Notes: generated by a model from the sequence alone, not told the origin. 64,000 nucleotides of DNA from an uncultured Rhodospirillales bacterium (GCA_913055735.1 CAJXKD010000001.1:558001-622000), one strand, 5' to 3'; counted from the first letter of the stretch, positions 44,682 to 53,718 are shown. Program-made: numbers and translations.

Positions 44682-47207
44682 CTAAGCGGATCGTGTTTGC
44701 AATTCGGCGGCACTCTTCGAGCGCTTCGCACCGTCGATTTGTCCGTTGTCATGCCCGGCCCGCGGGAAGCCCCGTGTGCTTTTTCTGGCGTGAGCGTATT
44801 CGGCGAGCGATGCCGGCCGTTCAGCCGCGAAGACAGGAAGTTGAACGGTAAACGTCGTGCCTTGTCCCTTGACGCTGTCAACGGTGATGTTGCCGCCGTG
44901 CAGATCGACAAGCTGTTTGACCAGGTGCAGGCCAAGGCCGGTTCCCGAAATGCCCGCCGAGGTCCCCGCCCTAAAGAAACAATCGAACACGTGGCCAACG
45001 TCGTCCGCATCGATCCCGACCCCATGATCTTTTACGGAGATCACGAGCCGCCCGCCCTTATCGCCCGCCGTCACCTCAATTTCCGGATCTTGAGGCGAAT
45101 ACTTGACCGCGTTCGACAGGAGGTTTGAGAAAATGTGCTCGAGCTTGCCCGCGTCCGCGAGAATTAGTTCCGGCAAGTTGTCGAGATGGAGCGAAATAGA
45201 GTGGAATGGAGAGAGCTCCTGCTGATCCTCACAGATCTTCTGGAGCATCGCGCTGACATCGCAAGGCTGCAGCTTTAGCTCCTCCTTACCCGCATCGAGG
45301 CGCGCCGATGTCAGCGTGTTTTCGATAACCTGCATCATCCGTTTGACGGCTTCGGTTATCTTGGTCGCCCGTTTCGTTACGATATCGGGTGAGAGAGTTT
45401 CGACGGATTTCAAAAGCCTATGGGCCGATCCGTCGATGATCGCGAGCGGGGTTCGGAACTCGTGGGCCGCCATGGAAACATACCGGCGCAAACGGCGGTT
45501 CTCCTTGCGCTCTGCCTCCAACGCCGACCGCAGTTCAGCCGATTGCGTTTTGATTTCGCGTGTCGCCTCTTCGATAAGATCACCGATCCGGCCACCTTCC
45601 TGGTGCTGCTCGACGTCCCCGTTGATTTGGTCGTCGGATACGCAGATCACCGCGAGTGGCACTTCGCCCGGCGAGTCGACGGGACGGGAAACCGAAAACT
45701 TGATGGGAATGTGCAGTCCCTGCTTTCCGACACCGGAAATTGACAGCGACAGAAGACCGTCGTTTTCGACCTCTCCTTCGAACGCCCTTTGTAGCGCCCG
45801 CCCGGCCGCGTCGAGGCATTGGTCGTATACTAGTTTACTGAAATCCTTGCCGACGATCTCAGACGACTTGTATCCGAATATCCGTTCTGCGCCCCAACTC
45901 CAGGATTTGATATGTCCGATCTGATCGACCGTCAAAATACCGTCGGCGGCCGTTTCCTCGACGGCATCGAGTGTCGCTTCGGCACGGGCCATGCGATCCC
46001 GGAAGACCTTGGCCTTTTTACCCCGGTCGGCATGCGCGACGACCGCATCGACGATCACGTGTGCCGGTGCGGCCTTATCGATCCATTCCTGAAAGGCAGC
46101 GTGGCCGGCAGCGACATCGTTGTCACGGGGATCACCCGAGGAAAGAAGCAGCAACGGAATATGATTGAAGTCCCGATGCTGGGAAATCAGCAGGGCCAGT
46201 TCGATGCCGCTACAGCCCGGCATGTTGACATCCATCAAAACCACGTCCGGCTGAACCGTCTTCAATGTATCGAGGGTATCGGCCGGATTGCTGATGACCG
46301 ACATGTCGAAGCCGGCTTCGCTGAAGATTTCGCCGAAAAACTCGGTAATAGCGGGATCGTCGTCAATGAGAACAAGCTTGTAAGCATATTCACCATCCAC
46401 TGCCCAAGCCTCTCTCAGCACCTGAGCCAAGTCGACACCGGCACGCGCGTGCTCGATAAATCCTTGCGCGCCGATCCGAACCGCCTTTAACCGGTCTTCG
46501 AGGTCACCCTGGTCCGAAAGGGCAATCACGGGGCGGGAAGGGTCGCTGACGTTCGACATCCGCGCGACAAAACCCGCTGCATCAGCCACGCTAGCCAGAG
46601 CGGCGTCGAGAGACCTCAAATCGAGAACGATTGCGGAATGGTTCAACTGTGCAAGACGTTCAACCACATCCTGTTCCGACGAAAGGCGCACGCGCCTGAA
46701 TATCAAATGCGGGTTATTGTCCTGCAGGATATCGACGACGGTTTCGTTGTCGCCGACATAAACCACCGTTTCGACGACACTCGTCCCACTCTGAGCCTTC
46801 CACGGATTAGCGTGTCGCGCGTTATCCATTGGCTCATCCCAGGTTTCCGCGAGCACGGCTTCGGCTTCATCGGTCAATCGGACCAACATCGTCCGAGCGA
46901 CTTCAAGCGAGTCGTCAGCCGTCGTTCCATTGGATTTGCCTTCGGCGCTTTGGCTTGAGGACCACTGTTCCAGGTCTTCGGCGCACTGCGCCAAGTCATG
47001 AAACCCGAATGTCGCCGCGGCGCCGCTTAAATTATGAGAAAGGCGGCATAAATCGCCGATGGATTGCGTACCCGCCGTATCGGGATAATTGAGCGCGAGG
47101 GTTTCAAACGCGCGCGTAAGATTGGAGAGTTGGGACCGAAGGTTTTTCGCCCATCTCACCCTATGGTCGAGGTAAATCTTATCGTCTTGCACCCGACTGC
47201 TAGCCAT
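44682..47207 (-). CDS. Multi-domain kinase HPt-(pseudo-receiver)-receiver-PAS-HisKA-HATPase
   Basis: This is an 841-residue protein, first gene of the ten-gene operon. An N-terminal HPt domain has SHNLSGAAATFGF with His58. A degenerate receiver (about 145-265), a complete receiver (LVLIDDDPAITEF, acceptor Asp near 326) and a PAS domain (about 415-525) follow. A coiled coil leads to HisKA with AAHEFRTPLAIIDGSAH (His near 582) and an HATPase domain. ATG 47207 is preferred over GTG 47216 because the GTG lies inside the GAGGTGA ribosome-binding site. HPt, receiver and kinase in one chain would allow an internal phosphorelay. Confidence 0.9.
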   Translation of the reverse strand: MASSRVQDDKIYLDHRVRWAKNLRSQLSNLTRAFETLALNYPDTAGTQSIGDLCRLSHNLSGAAATFGFHDLAQCAEDLEQWSSSQSAEGKSNGTTADDSLEVARTMLVRLTDEAEAVLAETWDEPMDNARHANPWKAQSGTSVVETVVYVGDNETVVDILQDNNPHLIFRRVRLSSEQDVVERLAQLNHSAIVLDLRSLDAALASVADAAGFVARMSNVSDPSRPVIALSDQGDLEDRLKAVRIGAQGFIEHARAGVDLAQVLREAWAVDGEYAYKLVLIDDDPAITEFFGEIFSEAGFDMSVISNPADTLDTLKTVQPDVVLMDVNMPGCSGIELALLISQHRDFNHIPLLLLSSGDPRDNDVAAGHAAFQEWIDKAAPAHVIVDAVVAHADRGKKAKVFRDRMARAEATLDAVEETAADGILTVDQIGHIKSWSWGAERIFGYKSSEIVGKDFSKLVYDQCLDAAGRALQRAFEGEVENDGLLSLSISGVGKQGLHIPIKFSVSRPVDSPGEVPLAVICVSDDQINGDVEQHQEGGRIGDLIEEATREIKTQSAELRSALEAERKENRRLRRYVSMAAHEFRTPLAIIDGSAHRLLKSVETLSPDIVTKRATKITEAVKRMMQVIENTLTSARLDAGKEELKLQPCDVSAMLQKICEDQQELSPFHSISLHLDNLPELILADAGKLEHIFSNLLSNAVKYSPQDPEIEVTAGDKGGRLVISVKDHGVGIDADDVGHVFDCFFRAGTSAGISGTGLGLHLVKQLVDLHGGNITVDSVKGQGTTFTVQLPVFAAERPASLAEYAHARKSTRGFPRAGHDNGQIDGAKRSKSAAELQTRSA

Positions 47208-47632
47208 CTGGCTCACCTCATGGCCCCCTTATTGGGGGGCATGATTAATACGGATTTCGTCAACCGATACTGATCGTTCGACTCCCTGGTTTTCGACTTA
47301 TGGTAATTGTTATTTAGATGGCGTGGCGGGGGAGGGCTGTCCACAAATCCGCACGTGAATTTTTGTCTTCACGGTGACGCTGTTTGTAAAGCTCAACGTT
47401 ACAAACGATCGGCGTTCAACCATTTGAATTTTGGATGAAAAATGAAAATCACCGGCACGAAGCGAACGGATATGTGAACCTACGTCGACTGATTTTGCAG
47501 CGCAAATCCATTGACCGGCATGTGCATCGTCGAAACATCCGTTCACACCATGCCAAGGCTGGGTAATTCTCTATTTTCCCGCTGATCGACCCGCAATTCA
47601 CGGGCGGCAACGACGCCTTGCCAGCGGCATGA
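47208..47632. promoter_or_regulatory. Control region of the signalling operon
   Basis: This 425-bp gene-free stretch lies upstream of the ten-gene operon. It holds a perfect inverted repeat GTTTGTAA (47382-47389) and TTACAAAC (47399-47406) with a 9-base spacer, a likely operator. A GC hairpin (47223-47240, GCCCCC-TTATT-GGGGG) lies directly before the ribosome-binding site of the first gene. The 3' end of the upstream kinase transcript must also fall here; no T-tract terminator is clear. The promoter itself was not identified. Confidence 0.45.
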
Positions 47633-48877
47633 TCACGCTCGTGGGAGAAAGATCGAAACTTCTGTACCTTTTCCGACATCGCTGTCGATATCAAGATATC
47701 CACCGGCGCGGCTGGCCATGCCGTAAACGGTGCTCAATCCTATGCCGCTGCCTTGCTCGGGGCCTTTGGTGGTGAAGAACGGTTCGACGACCCTACTTTG
47801 GGTTTCGGGCGGAATACCGGTCCCTGTGTCGGAAACTGAAAGACGCACGAACGTCTCAGGTCCGGCTTCCCCACTGATCTCGCGGTATTCCGGCTTGCGG
47901 TTGGCAATATCAGCCCGGATCACGATGTCACCCCCGTCCGGCATGGCATCCCGCGCATTCAACACGAGATTGAGAAGCGCCAGTTGGAGCTCGACGCGAC
48001 CGATGATCACGGGAGGAAGATTTTTTGCCGTATCAATTCGCAGGTCGATCCTATTGCCCAGGCTTAGTTTGAGGAGATCGGCGATATCATCGATTTCCTG
48101 CGCAATGTTCAGTTGCTCTGGCGCGCGGTCCGCAGACCGCACGAAATCAACCAACCGACGCGTCAATGCGGTACCTTCCGCAACCGCCGAAATTGCGTCG
48201 TCCATCGCTTCCACCAACCGATGATCGGTATTTCCCATGGATCGCTTTAGATGACTCAGCTGACCATTCACGATTGTCAGCAGATTACCGACATCATGGG
48301 CAATGCCTCCCGCTAGCTGGCCAAGAGCTTCATTTTTTTGCGCATGCAAGAGAAGAAGCTCCAAACGCTTCAAATCGCCGATATCCTGGAGAACGCCAGC
48401 CATCCGCATCGTCTCCCCCCGCTCGGACGCGACTTCGCCGGCAAACCGGAACCATTTGAAGCCCGCGCCTTTACGTTCTTTCAGCCGGATCTCGACATCG
48501 ATCGGAACCCGCAAATCGAAAGAACGGCACATTGCCGCGTTCCATGCAGCAATGTCATCGGGGTGAAGTGCATCCAAAAAGTCTTTGTAAGTCGGCAGGA
48601 CATCCGTCTTCGCCAAAACATCGGCTGCCAAACCGGACCAGCGTAGCCATGCCGGATCGCCATTCGGCTCAAACCACCATTCCCACTCGCCGAGCCCCGC
48701 GAGCTTGTACACGCGTTCAATCTGCCCCGCCCCGCCCGTCGGATGGAGGTCGGGACGCAGCAGGCGACCTCCACCGGCACTCCGGTCGGAACATTGCTTT
48801 ACAAAAGGACGTTTTACAAAGCGTAGGGACGAGCGAAACGACCGTCCGAAATCTCTGAGTAGATCTTCCATGTCCAA
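47633..48877 (-). CDS. PAS sensor histidine kinase, NtrB-like core
   Basis: This is a 414-residue soluble kinase. A basic N-terminus of about 50 residues is followed by a PAS_3-type domain (VYKLAGLGEWEWWFEPNGDPAWLRWSG, LHPDDIAAWNAAM). The phosphorylation site is GGIAHDVGNLLTIVNGQL and the HATPase domain has NLVLNARDAMPDGGDIVI and FFTTKGPEQGSGIGLSTVYG, both of the NtrB/FixL type. It lacks its own receiver. It is separated from the downstream operon by 425 bases and is divergent from an OmpR-type gene, a possible partner. Confidence 0.9.
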   Translation of the reverse strand: MDMEDLLRDFGRSFRSSLRFVKRPFVKQCSDRSAGGGRLLRPDLHPTGGAGQIERVYKLAGLGEWEWWFEPNGDPAWLRWSGLAADVLAKTDVLPTYKDFLDALHPDDIAAWNAAMCRSFDLRVPIDVEIRLKERKGAGFKWFRFAGEVASERGETMRMAGVLQDIGDLKRLELLLLHAQKNEALGQLAGGIAHDVGNLLTIVNGQLSHLKRSMGNTDHRLVEAMDDAISAVAEGTALTRRLVDFVRSADRAPEQLNIAQEIDDIADLLKLSLGNRIDLRIDTAKNLPPVIIGRVELQLALLNLVLNARDAMPDGGDIVIRADIANRKPEYREISGEAGPETFVRLSVSDTGTGIPPETQSRVVEPFFTTKGPEQGSGIGLSTVYGMASRAGGYLDIDSDVGKGTEVSIFLPRA

Positions 48878-49383
48878 TCCGGGTTGGTGAAACCGGCCAA
48901 AAAGCCGATATCCCTAACTCAATGGTCAGTGCCGCCGTGGCCTGACCGATTCACCCCCAATTGGACAATGTTCTTAGTTGCTAATGTCGTCCGAGCTGGT
49001 CGCCTCGAGACGAAAATAAAACTCTTTCTTAAAAAAGATTGGTGCGACCGCTAAAGAATCCCAGTTACCAGAGGCATTTAAAAACTCGGAAAACGAGATA
49101 TTCCTCGAATTCATCTTTATACGTTTCTCGGCGACGCAATCTAATAGCGGCGCCATTTCACCCTTGTTACCATTCATCCAACGCCATATTTGCGGGCCCG
49201 CGGAAACGTCTTAAAATTAGATAAAACTAATTTATTTCTCTGGAATATAAGCGTTTTACGGCACTTATCTTTTTTAAGTTCTAGCAGTTACATCACTTGA
49301 CGGAATGCATACATTCCCCAAATTCAAATAATAAATCCCAGTATTGGGGTGGGGTGCTTTGTCTAACCTGAGGTTGATAAACG
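48878..49383. promoter_or_regulatory. 506-bp AT-rich divergent control region
   Basis: This space between the NtrB-like kinase and the OmpR-type regulator is clearly more AT-rich than its surroundings, especially 49200-49350. A perfect inverted repeat GGAATG-cata-CATTCC lies at 49302-49317, overlapping a -35-like TTGACG (49297-49302), about 70 bases before the regulator start. A 67-codon minus-strand frame (48974-49177) lacks support. AT-rich DNA of this kind may bind nucleoid proteins or mark acquired DNA. Confidence 0.4.
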
Positions 49384-50136
49384 TTGAACTCGATTGCTTA
49401 TCGAGACCCACCCATCTCCACGAGTGCGCCGAGGCTGTTGGTCGTTGATGACGATCAACGAATCCTCCGATATCTGAACAATTATCTCGAATCCGAAGGC
49501 TGTCATGTCACCATGGCCAGCACAGGAGCCGAGCTTCGCCGCCTTCTGGATCATGAACCCATTGACCTCATCATTCTCGATGTCATGCTCGGCAGCGAAA
49601 GCGGCTTTGATATTGCGCGCGAGATACGACGCGCCTCCAACATCCCCATCATCATGCTCTCGGGAAAATCCGATGTCGTCGATTGCGTCGTCGGGCTGGA
49701 ACTCGGCGCCGACGACTACGTCACGAAACCGTTCGAAGAACGGGAACTCCTTGCCCGTATCCGTAATGCCCTGCGGCGATCGACGCTGACCATGACCACC
49801 AACGCTGCTCATCAAGGGCCGCGGGCAAAATTCGCCGGGCTTCAGTTGAATTTCGCGACGCATGAGCTGACGGCCGAAGACGGCTCGGAAATACATCTGA
49901 CAGGACGCGAATATCTTATGCTTGCCGCCTTCATCCAAAATGCCAATCAAGTCCTGAGCCGGGATAAACTGATGGAAAATGTCGTCGGGCGGGACTACAC
50001 CCCATTTGACCGGAGCATTGACGTCACCATCGGCAAACTGCGGCGCAAGATCGAAACGGACCCGGATCATCCCAAGATCATAAAGACCGTTCGCAACGCC
50101 GGTTACAAATTCGTCGCCGACGTCGCATATCTCTGA
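49384..50136 (+). CDS. OmpR/PhoB-family response regulator
   Basis: This is a 250-residue regulator. The receiver has LLVVDDDQRILRYL, LIILDVMLGSESG and YVTKPFEERELLARI. The winged-helix domain contains LTGREYLMLAAFIQNANQVLSRDKLMENV and ends RSIDVTIGKLRRKIETDPDHPKIIKTVRNAGYKF. The start is TTG 49384, about 10 bases after GAGG; no ATG or GTG lies before the receiver core. It is the only DNA-binding regulator beside the signalling cluster, so it may be its transcriptional output. Confidence 0.9.
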   Translation: MNSIAYRDPPISTSAPRLLVVDDDQRILRYLNNYLESEGCHVTMASTGAELRRLLDHEPIDLIILDVMLGSESGFDIAREIRRASNIPIIMLSGKSDVVDCVVGLELGADDYVTKPFEERELLARIRNALRRSTLTMTTNAAHQGPRAKFAGLQLNFATHELTAEDGSEIHLTGREYLMLAAFIQNANQVLSRDKLMENVVGRDYTPFDRSIDVTIGKLRRKIETDPDHPKIIKTVRNAGYKFVADVAYL

Positions 50137-50232
50137 CCAATCCCAAGCGCAAATCCGTTTGACACATCCTTTTCCGCACGCCTAACTCGCCGATAAATAA
50201 GCCAACAAGGCAGCCGAATTGGGGAGGGGCGC

Positions 50233-51102
50233 ATGGAAACACCGGTCACATTTTCATCCGACGGCCTGACGCTGTCGGGCATTGTTCATAAACCCGACAA
50301 TATGGGGGCAGGCGAACGCCGGCCCGCCTTTTTGTTGCTGCACGGATTTGGCAGCAGCAAAGACAGCGGCACCATGAAAACGGTTGCCGACCTCATGTGC
50401 GATTGGGGCTACGTGGTCATGCGGTTCGATTTTCGCGGCTGCGGCGAAAGCGAAGGCAAGAAAGCCTGGATTCTGTGCCTCGACCAGGTCGAGGACACGC
50501 GAAACGCCCTTACTTATATGATGACCCGCGATGACGTGGACCCGGATCGGATCGGCGTTATGGGGCACAGCTTCGGCGCGGCGGTGGCAGCCTATGTCGG
50601 GGGCGTCGACGACCGTTTCGCCGCAGTGGTGTCGTCCTGCGGCTGGGGCGACGGTGAAAAGAAGTTCCGCCGCCAGCATCCCACGCCCGAAGCGTGGGAG
50701 AAGTTCACCAAGATGCTGGCCGACGGCAAGCGGCATCGAGAAGAAAAGGGTGAATCGCTGATGGTGCCGAGGTGGGATATCGTCCCCATTCCCGAACATC
50801 TGCGCGGCGGCCTTGCGCCCGATTCGATCATGGAATTTCCGGCGGAAACGGCGCAAAGCATGTTCGACTTCCGGGCCAACGAGGTTGTCGGCAACATCGC
50901 CCCACGGCCGCTGCTGCTCTTCCACTCCGCGAACGACTCGGTAACACCCACCGAACAGTCGATCGGGTTGTTCGAACATGCGCGGCAACCCACGGATCTC
51001 ATTCTCTTGGCCGACGTGGATCATTTTCCGTTCTCGGTTGAGAACACCCGTCCTCGGCAGGTTCTCAAGATGTGGTTGGACCAGTACCTGCCGGTGACAT
51101 AA
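50233..51102 (+). CDS. Alpha/beta hydrolase, dienelactone hydrolase-like
   Basis: This is a 289-residue cytosolic hydrolase. The oxyanion region is LLLHGFGSSKDSG, the nucleophile elbow is GVMGHSFGAAVAA (Ser), an acidic residue lies in HSANDSVTP, and the catalytic His is in DVDHFPF. This layout matches acyl-peptidase or lysophospholipase-like esterases. GGGGAGGGGCGC precedes the ATG. It converges with the Ldh2-type dehydrogenase, stop to stop, 5 bases apart. The substrate is unknown. Confidence 0.88.
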   Translation: METPVTFSSDGLTLSGIVHKPDNMGAGERRPAFLLLHGFGSSKDSGTMKTVADLMCDWGYVVMRFDFRGCGESEGKKAWILCLDQVEDTRNALTYMMTRDDVDPDRIGVMGHSFGAAVAAYVGGVDDRFAAVVSSCGWGDGEKKFRRQHPTPEAWEKFTKMLADGKRHREEKGESLMVPRWDIVPIPEHLRGGLAPDSIMEFPAETAQSMFDFRANEVVGNIAPRPLLLFHSANDSVTPTEQSIGLFEHARQPTDLILLADVDHFPFSVENTRPRQVLKMWLDQYLPVT

Positions 51103-51107
51103 CTGCG

Positions 51108-52142
51108 TCAGTCGCCGGGTATACCGATGTTCAATTTCCCGGCCAATGTCCGCAATTGATCCCAGGTCTTTGCCGAAACGGGGATGCCGTCATGGAGCCG
51201 TTGTTGATACAGGCGGTCTCCGCGTTCTCCCGGCATCAACACCTCGTCAAACCCGTCGGCCCGCGGTTGCGCCTTGATGGCGTCGACGGTTGCCGCCAAA
51301 TCGGCGGCATAGTCCGTCGACGGCCCCACGACCGCAGGGTCCATGGCGACCACCAACCCGTTTTGCCGAAAGCCGGGATGCCCGGACGGGTGGGTGAGTT
51401 CCGTCGCCAGGAGCGGGTTGTGAAGCACGAGACTGGTCAGACATTCGATCATGAGCGACAGGCCCGACCCCTTGGCGCCGCTCATGGGCAACGGCGCGCC
51501 TGCTTTGTGCGGATCGGTTGTCGGCTTGCCGTCCCGGTCCAGGACCACACCCGGCGGCAAAGGCTGTCCAGTCGCGCGGGCGGCGGCAATCTTGCCCATG
51601 GGAAAGGCGGCCGTCGCCATATCGAGCAAAAGGCCGCCCGGTATGCCAATGGAGATCGGATTGGTCGATAGCGTCGGCACACGGGTCCCGTGATAGGTCA
51701 TTAAGGGACCCGATGCGGTCATCACCATGGCGATCATATCTTGCCGCGCGATGCGTTGAGCGAAATAGCCGACCGCACCGGCATGGGAATGGTCCTTGAT
51801 CAACACCCAGGCAACCGCCGTGTCCCGCGCCCGTTCAGCCGCGATGTCGGCTGCCCGCATGAGCGCCGCCGGTCCGATGGTGTGGTGCGCGTTGAGCCGA
51901 ACCACCGCCCCCTTTTCCAATTCGATCTCAGGCGCCGCCGCCGGATCGATGATCCCTACTTCTACATAGCTCAGATAAGACGGGATGCGCAGCACGCCAT
52001 GCGATGCGTGGCCGCGCAGTTCCGCCCAAACCAGAACGTCGGCCGTCGCCTTGGCGTGATCCTGCGTGAACCCGGAACGGAGGAAAATGTCCCGCACAAA
52101 GGATTTGAGCGGTTCGAGCTGAAGAACGATTTGGTCGGTCAT
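51108..52142 (-). CDS. Malate/L-lactate dehydrogenase family (Ldh2/ComC-type) oxidoreductase
   Basis: This is a 344-residue NAD(P)-dependent 2-hydroxyacid dehydrogenase with the Ldh2 fold: LRGHASHGVLRIPSYL, LNAHHTIGPAALMRAADIAAERA, LIKDHSHAGAVGYFAQRIA and GAPLPMSGAKGSGLSLMIECLT. It includes ureidoglycolate, malate, sulfolactate and delta1-piperideine enzymes, and the substrate is not fixed by sequence. ATG 52142 (MTDQIV) is used; the longer frame to 52223 overlaps the Crp-type gene stop at 52220. It lies 77 bases downstream of that regulator. Confidence 0.88.
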   Translation of the reverse strand: MTDQIVLQLEPLKSFVRDIFLRSGFTQDHAKATADVLVWAELRGHASHGVLRIPSYLSYVEVGIIDPAAAPEIELEKGAVVRLNAHHTIGPAALMRAADIAAERARDTAVAWVLIKDHSHAGAVGYFAQRIARQDMIAMVMTASGPLMTYHGTRVPTLSTNPISIGIPGGLLLDMATAAFPMGKIAAARATGQPLPPGVVLDRDGKPTTDPHKAGAPLPMSGAKGSGLSLMIECLTSLVLHNPLLATELTHPSGHPGFRQNGLVVAMDPAVVGPSTDYAADLAATVDAIKAQPRADGFDEVLMPGERGDRLYQQRLHDGIPVSAKTWDQLRTLAGKLNIGIPGD

Positions 52143-52219
52143 ATGAAAATTCTTCGGATCTGCGGCGGGAAAGCGTCTTTTTATATCGCCGCCGCCGGCC
52201 TCTGCCCAGGAGAGTTCGT

Positions 52220-52987
52220 TCAACTATCTCCCGAAAGGGCATCGCGGACGTCCGCCGAGGGTTCGCCGTCCTGATCAAGAAAGGTTTCGTCGTAATGCCC
52301 GGCATCAGCAAGCCCCTGCAGATCCTCAATCCGAATCATTCGCTTATCGGTATCGATACTGATGAGACCGTCCTTGCGAAGTTTGCGCATCGTACGGTTA
52401 ACATGGACGATGCTAAGGCCCAGGGTATCCGCGAGGAGTTCCTGCGTGAGCGGCAAGGGATAGGCCCGCGCCGACGCAAGATCGACCAGTTGCAGCCGGT
52501 GCAGCAGCTCCATCAGCAAATGGGCTACCCGCTCATAGGCGGTGCGCCGCCCGAGCCGCACCACATGTTCCGTCAGGATCGAATGCTCGCGGCCACGCGC
52601 CCAAGCCAGCGCAAGCGCAAGATTGGGATTGCCATCGGTCAACCCGGCGATCTGCGTCGCCGGCACGGGATGAACGACGACATCGGTCAGCGCCTGCACG
52701 GAATCGTTCGACAGATCGAACAGGCTCTCCTTGAATCCGAAAATGTCACCCGGCAGCAGAAAGCTAATGACCTGGCGGCGGCCATCCGGCAGCAGCTTGT
52801 AGCGTATGGCCCAACCATCCTGAAGAAAGAAAACGGTTTGGTTCTCCTCTCCCTCGGAGAGAAGGTGTTGGCCTTCGCCAACAGCAAGTTTTTGAGAGAC
52901 GAACTCCCGCATCAACACACGGTCGTCTTCCGAAAGATCGATAAAAGATCCGAGCTTGGTGAGAAAAATTTCCTCGTATGCGCTCAT
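52220..52987 (-). CDS. Crp/Fnr-family transcription regulator
   Basis: This is a 255-residue regulator with a cyclic-nucleotide-binding-like domain (about 20-130, LLPDGRRQVISFLLPGDIFGF). The C-terminal HTH_CRP contains PLTQELLADTLGLSIVHVNRTMRKLRKDGLI. There is no N-terminal Cys cluster, so it is not an oxygen-sensing FNR. The YERVAHLLMELLHRL segment is common in alphaproteobacterial Crp/Fnr subgroups. It precedes the Ldh2-type gene and may control it. Confidence 0.9.
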   Translation of the reverse strand: MSAYEEIFLTKLGSFIDLSEDDRVLMREFVSQKLAVGEGQHLLSEGEENQTVFFLQDGWAIRYKLLPDGRRQVISFLLPGDIFGFKESLFDLSNDSVQALTDVVVHPVPATQIAGLTDGNPNLALALAWARGREHSILTEHVVRLGRRTAYERVAHLLMELLHRLQLVDLASARAYPLPLTQELLADTLGLSIVHVNRTMRKLRKDGLISIDTDKRMIRIEDLQGLADAGHYDETFLDQDGEPSADVRDALSGDS

Positions 52988-53138
52988 CGGCTTTTTCCCC
53001 TCACCTTAGGCCTCACGAGAAAAAACTTCGAAACGAACTTGCTCAGCGCAGTGACCTCCCAAAAATGGGCCGTCGGCTTAACACAGGTAAATGCACAGCC
53101 GATAAAACCAACTCTATATTGCAAAAATCGAATAGATG

Positions 53139-53156
53139 TTGCCGTTCGAACGGCAA
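53139..53156. promoter_or_regulatory. Perfect 18-bp palindrome before a small gene
   Basis: TTGCCGTTC followed directly by GAACGGCAA, no mismatches, 31 bases before the ATG at 53187. TATATT lies at 53115-53120. It could be an operator for either neighbour or a hairpin in the leader. Confidence 0.4.
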
Positions 53157-53186
53157 TTGGGAGAACGAATGTAGCGATTTTGTGGC

Positions 53187-53429
53187 ATGGATAAACTGGA
53201 AAAACAGGCCCCCGGGATGGCGGCCTATACTATTTGCGAATCTGTCCTCCTGGCGCTCATCGAACAGGGCGTTCTGGACCCGGAAACCGTTACCGAGGCA
53301 CTGGAGGATGCGGCAGAGGCCCATCGGCAGCAGGCAAAGAATGTCGCCTCACCCGACCGGCATGTCGATGCCGCGGACCTCATCGAGGAGACGGTAAAGA
53401 CCCTCCTCGCGGCCGAGAAAGAGGCCTAA
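53187..53429 (+). CDS. Conserved small hypothetical protein
   Basis: This is an 80-residue protein, mostly helical and acidic: YTICESVLLALIEQGVLDPETVTEALEDAAEAH, then DRHVDAADLIEETVKTLLAAEKEA. It has no membrane segment or known motif. Similar short helical proteins occur in alphaproteobacteria without assigned roles. The ATG lacks a clear ribosome-binding site. It is divergent from the Crp-type gene across a palindrome-containing space. Confidence 0.65.
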   Translation: MDKLEKQAPGMAAYTICESVLLALIEQGVLDPETVTEALEDAAEAHRQQAKNVASPDRHVDAADLIEETVKTLLAAEKEA

Positions 53430-53523
53430 AACCGCGGCCAGGGGCCATTTTCGCTAACCGGTCCGATGTTAATGCTCCGTATAGGGTTCCAGGATAGCCT
53501 GGGGCCATTCATGGAGATTGGAT

Positions 53524-53718
53524 ATGCGTAACTTCGGGACCAAGATCGTTCTTATCGCGGGTGCTGCGGTTCTCGCCGTCGTCATGAGCGTTTTCGGCCT
53601 GGACGACGGCGTCCTCGATACCGCAACCCAAGACTTTACAACGCAAGAATTCACTGTCGGCCCTCAGGCGAACGTGTCGCCGGCCGACGGCAGCCTTCGG
53701 ACTAAATCGACAAACTAA
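53524..53718 (+). CDS. Small single-pass membrane or exported protein
   Basis: This is a 64-residue protein with a short basic start, a hydrophobic helix (IVLIAGAAVLAVVMSVFGL), then a polar Thr/Gln/Asp-rich part. GGAG lies 7 bases before ATG 53524; the in-frame TTG at 53518 is less likely. The helix could be a signal anchor. No homologue is recognised. It stands alone between a small gene and the monooxygenase gene. Confidence 0.6.
   Translation: MRNFGTKIVLIAGAAVLAVVMSVFGLDDGVLDTATQDFTTQEFTVGPQANVSPADGSLRTKSTN

Noticed and set aside
48974..49177. 67-codon minus-strand frame in the AT-rich region
   Set aside because: No good ribosome-binding site, no recognisable family, and a competing plus-strand frame. 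It could be a relic but is not supported.
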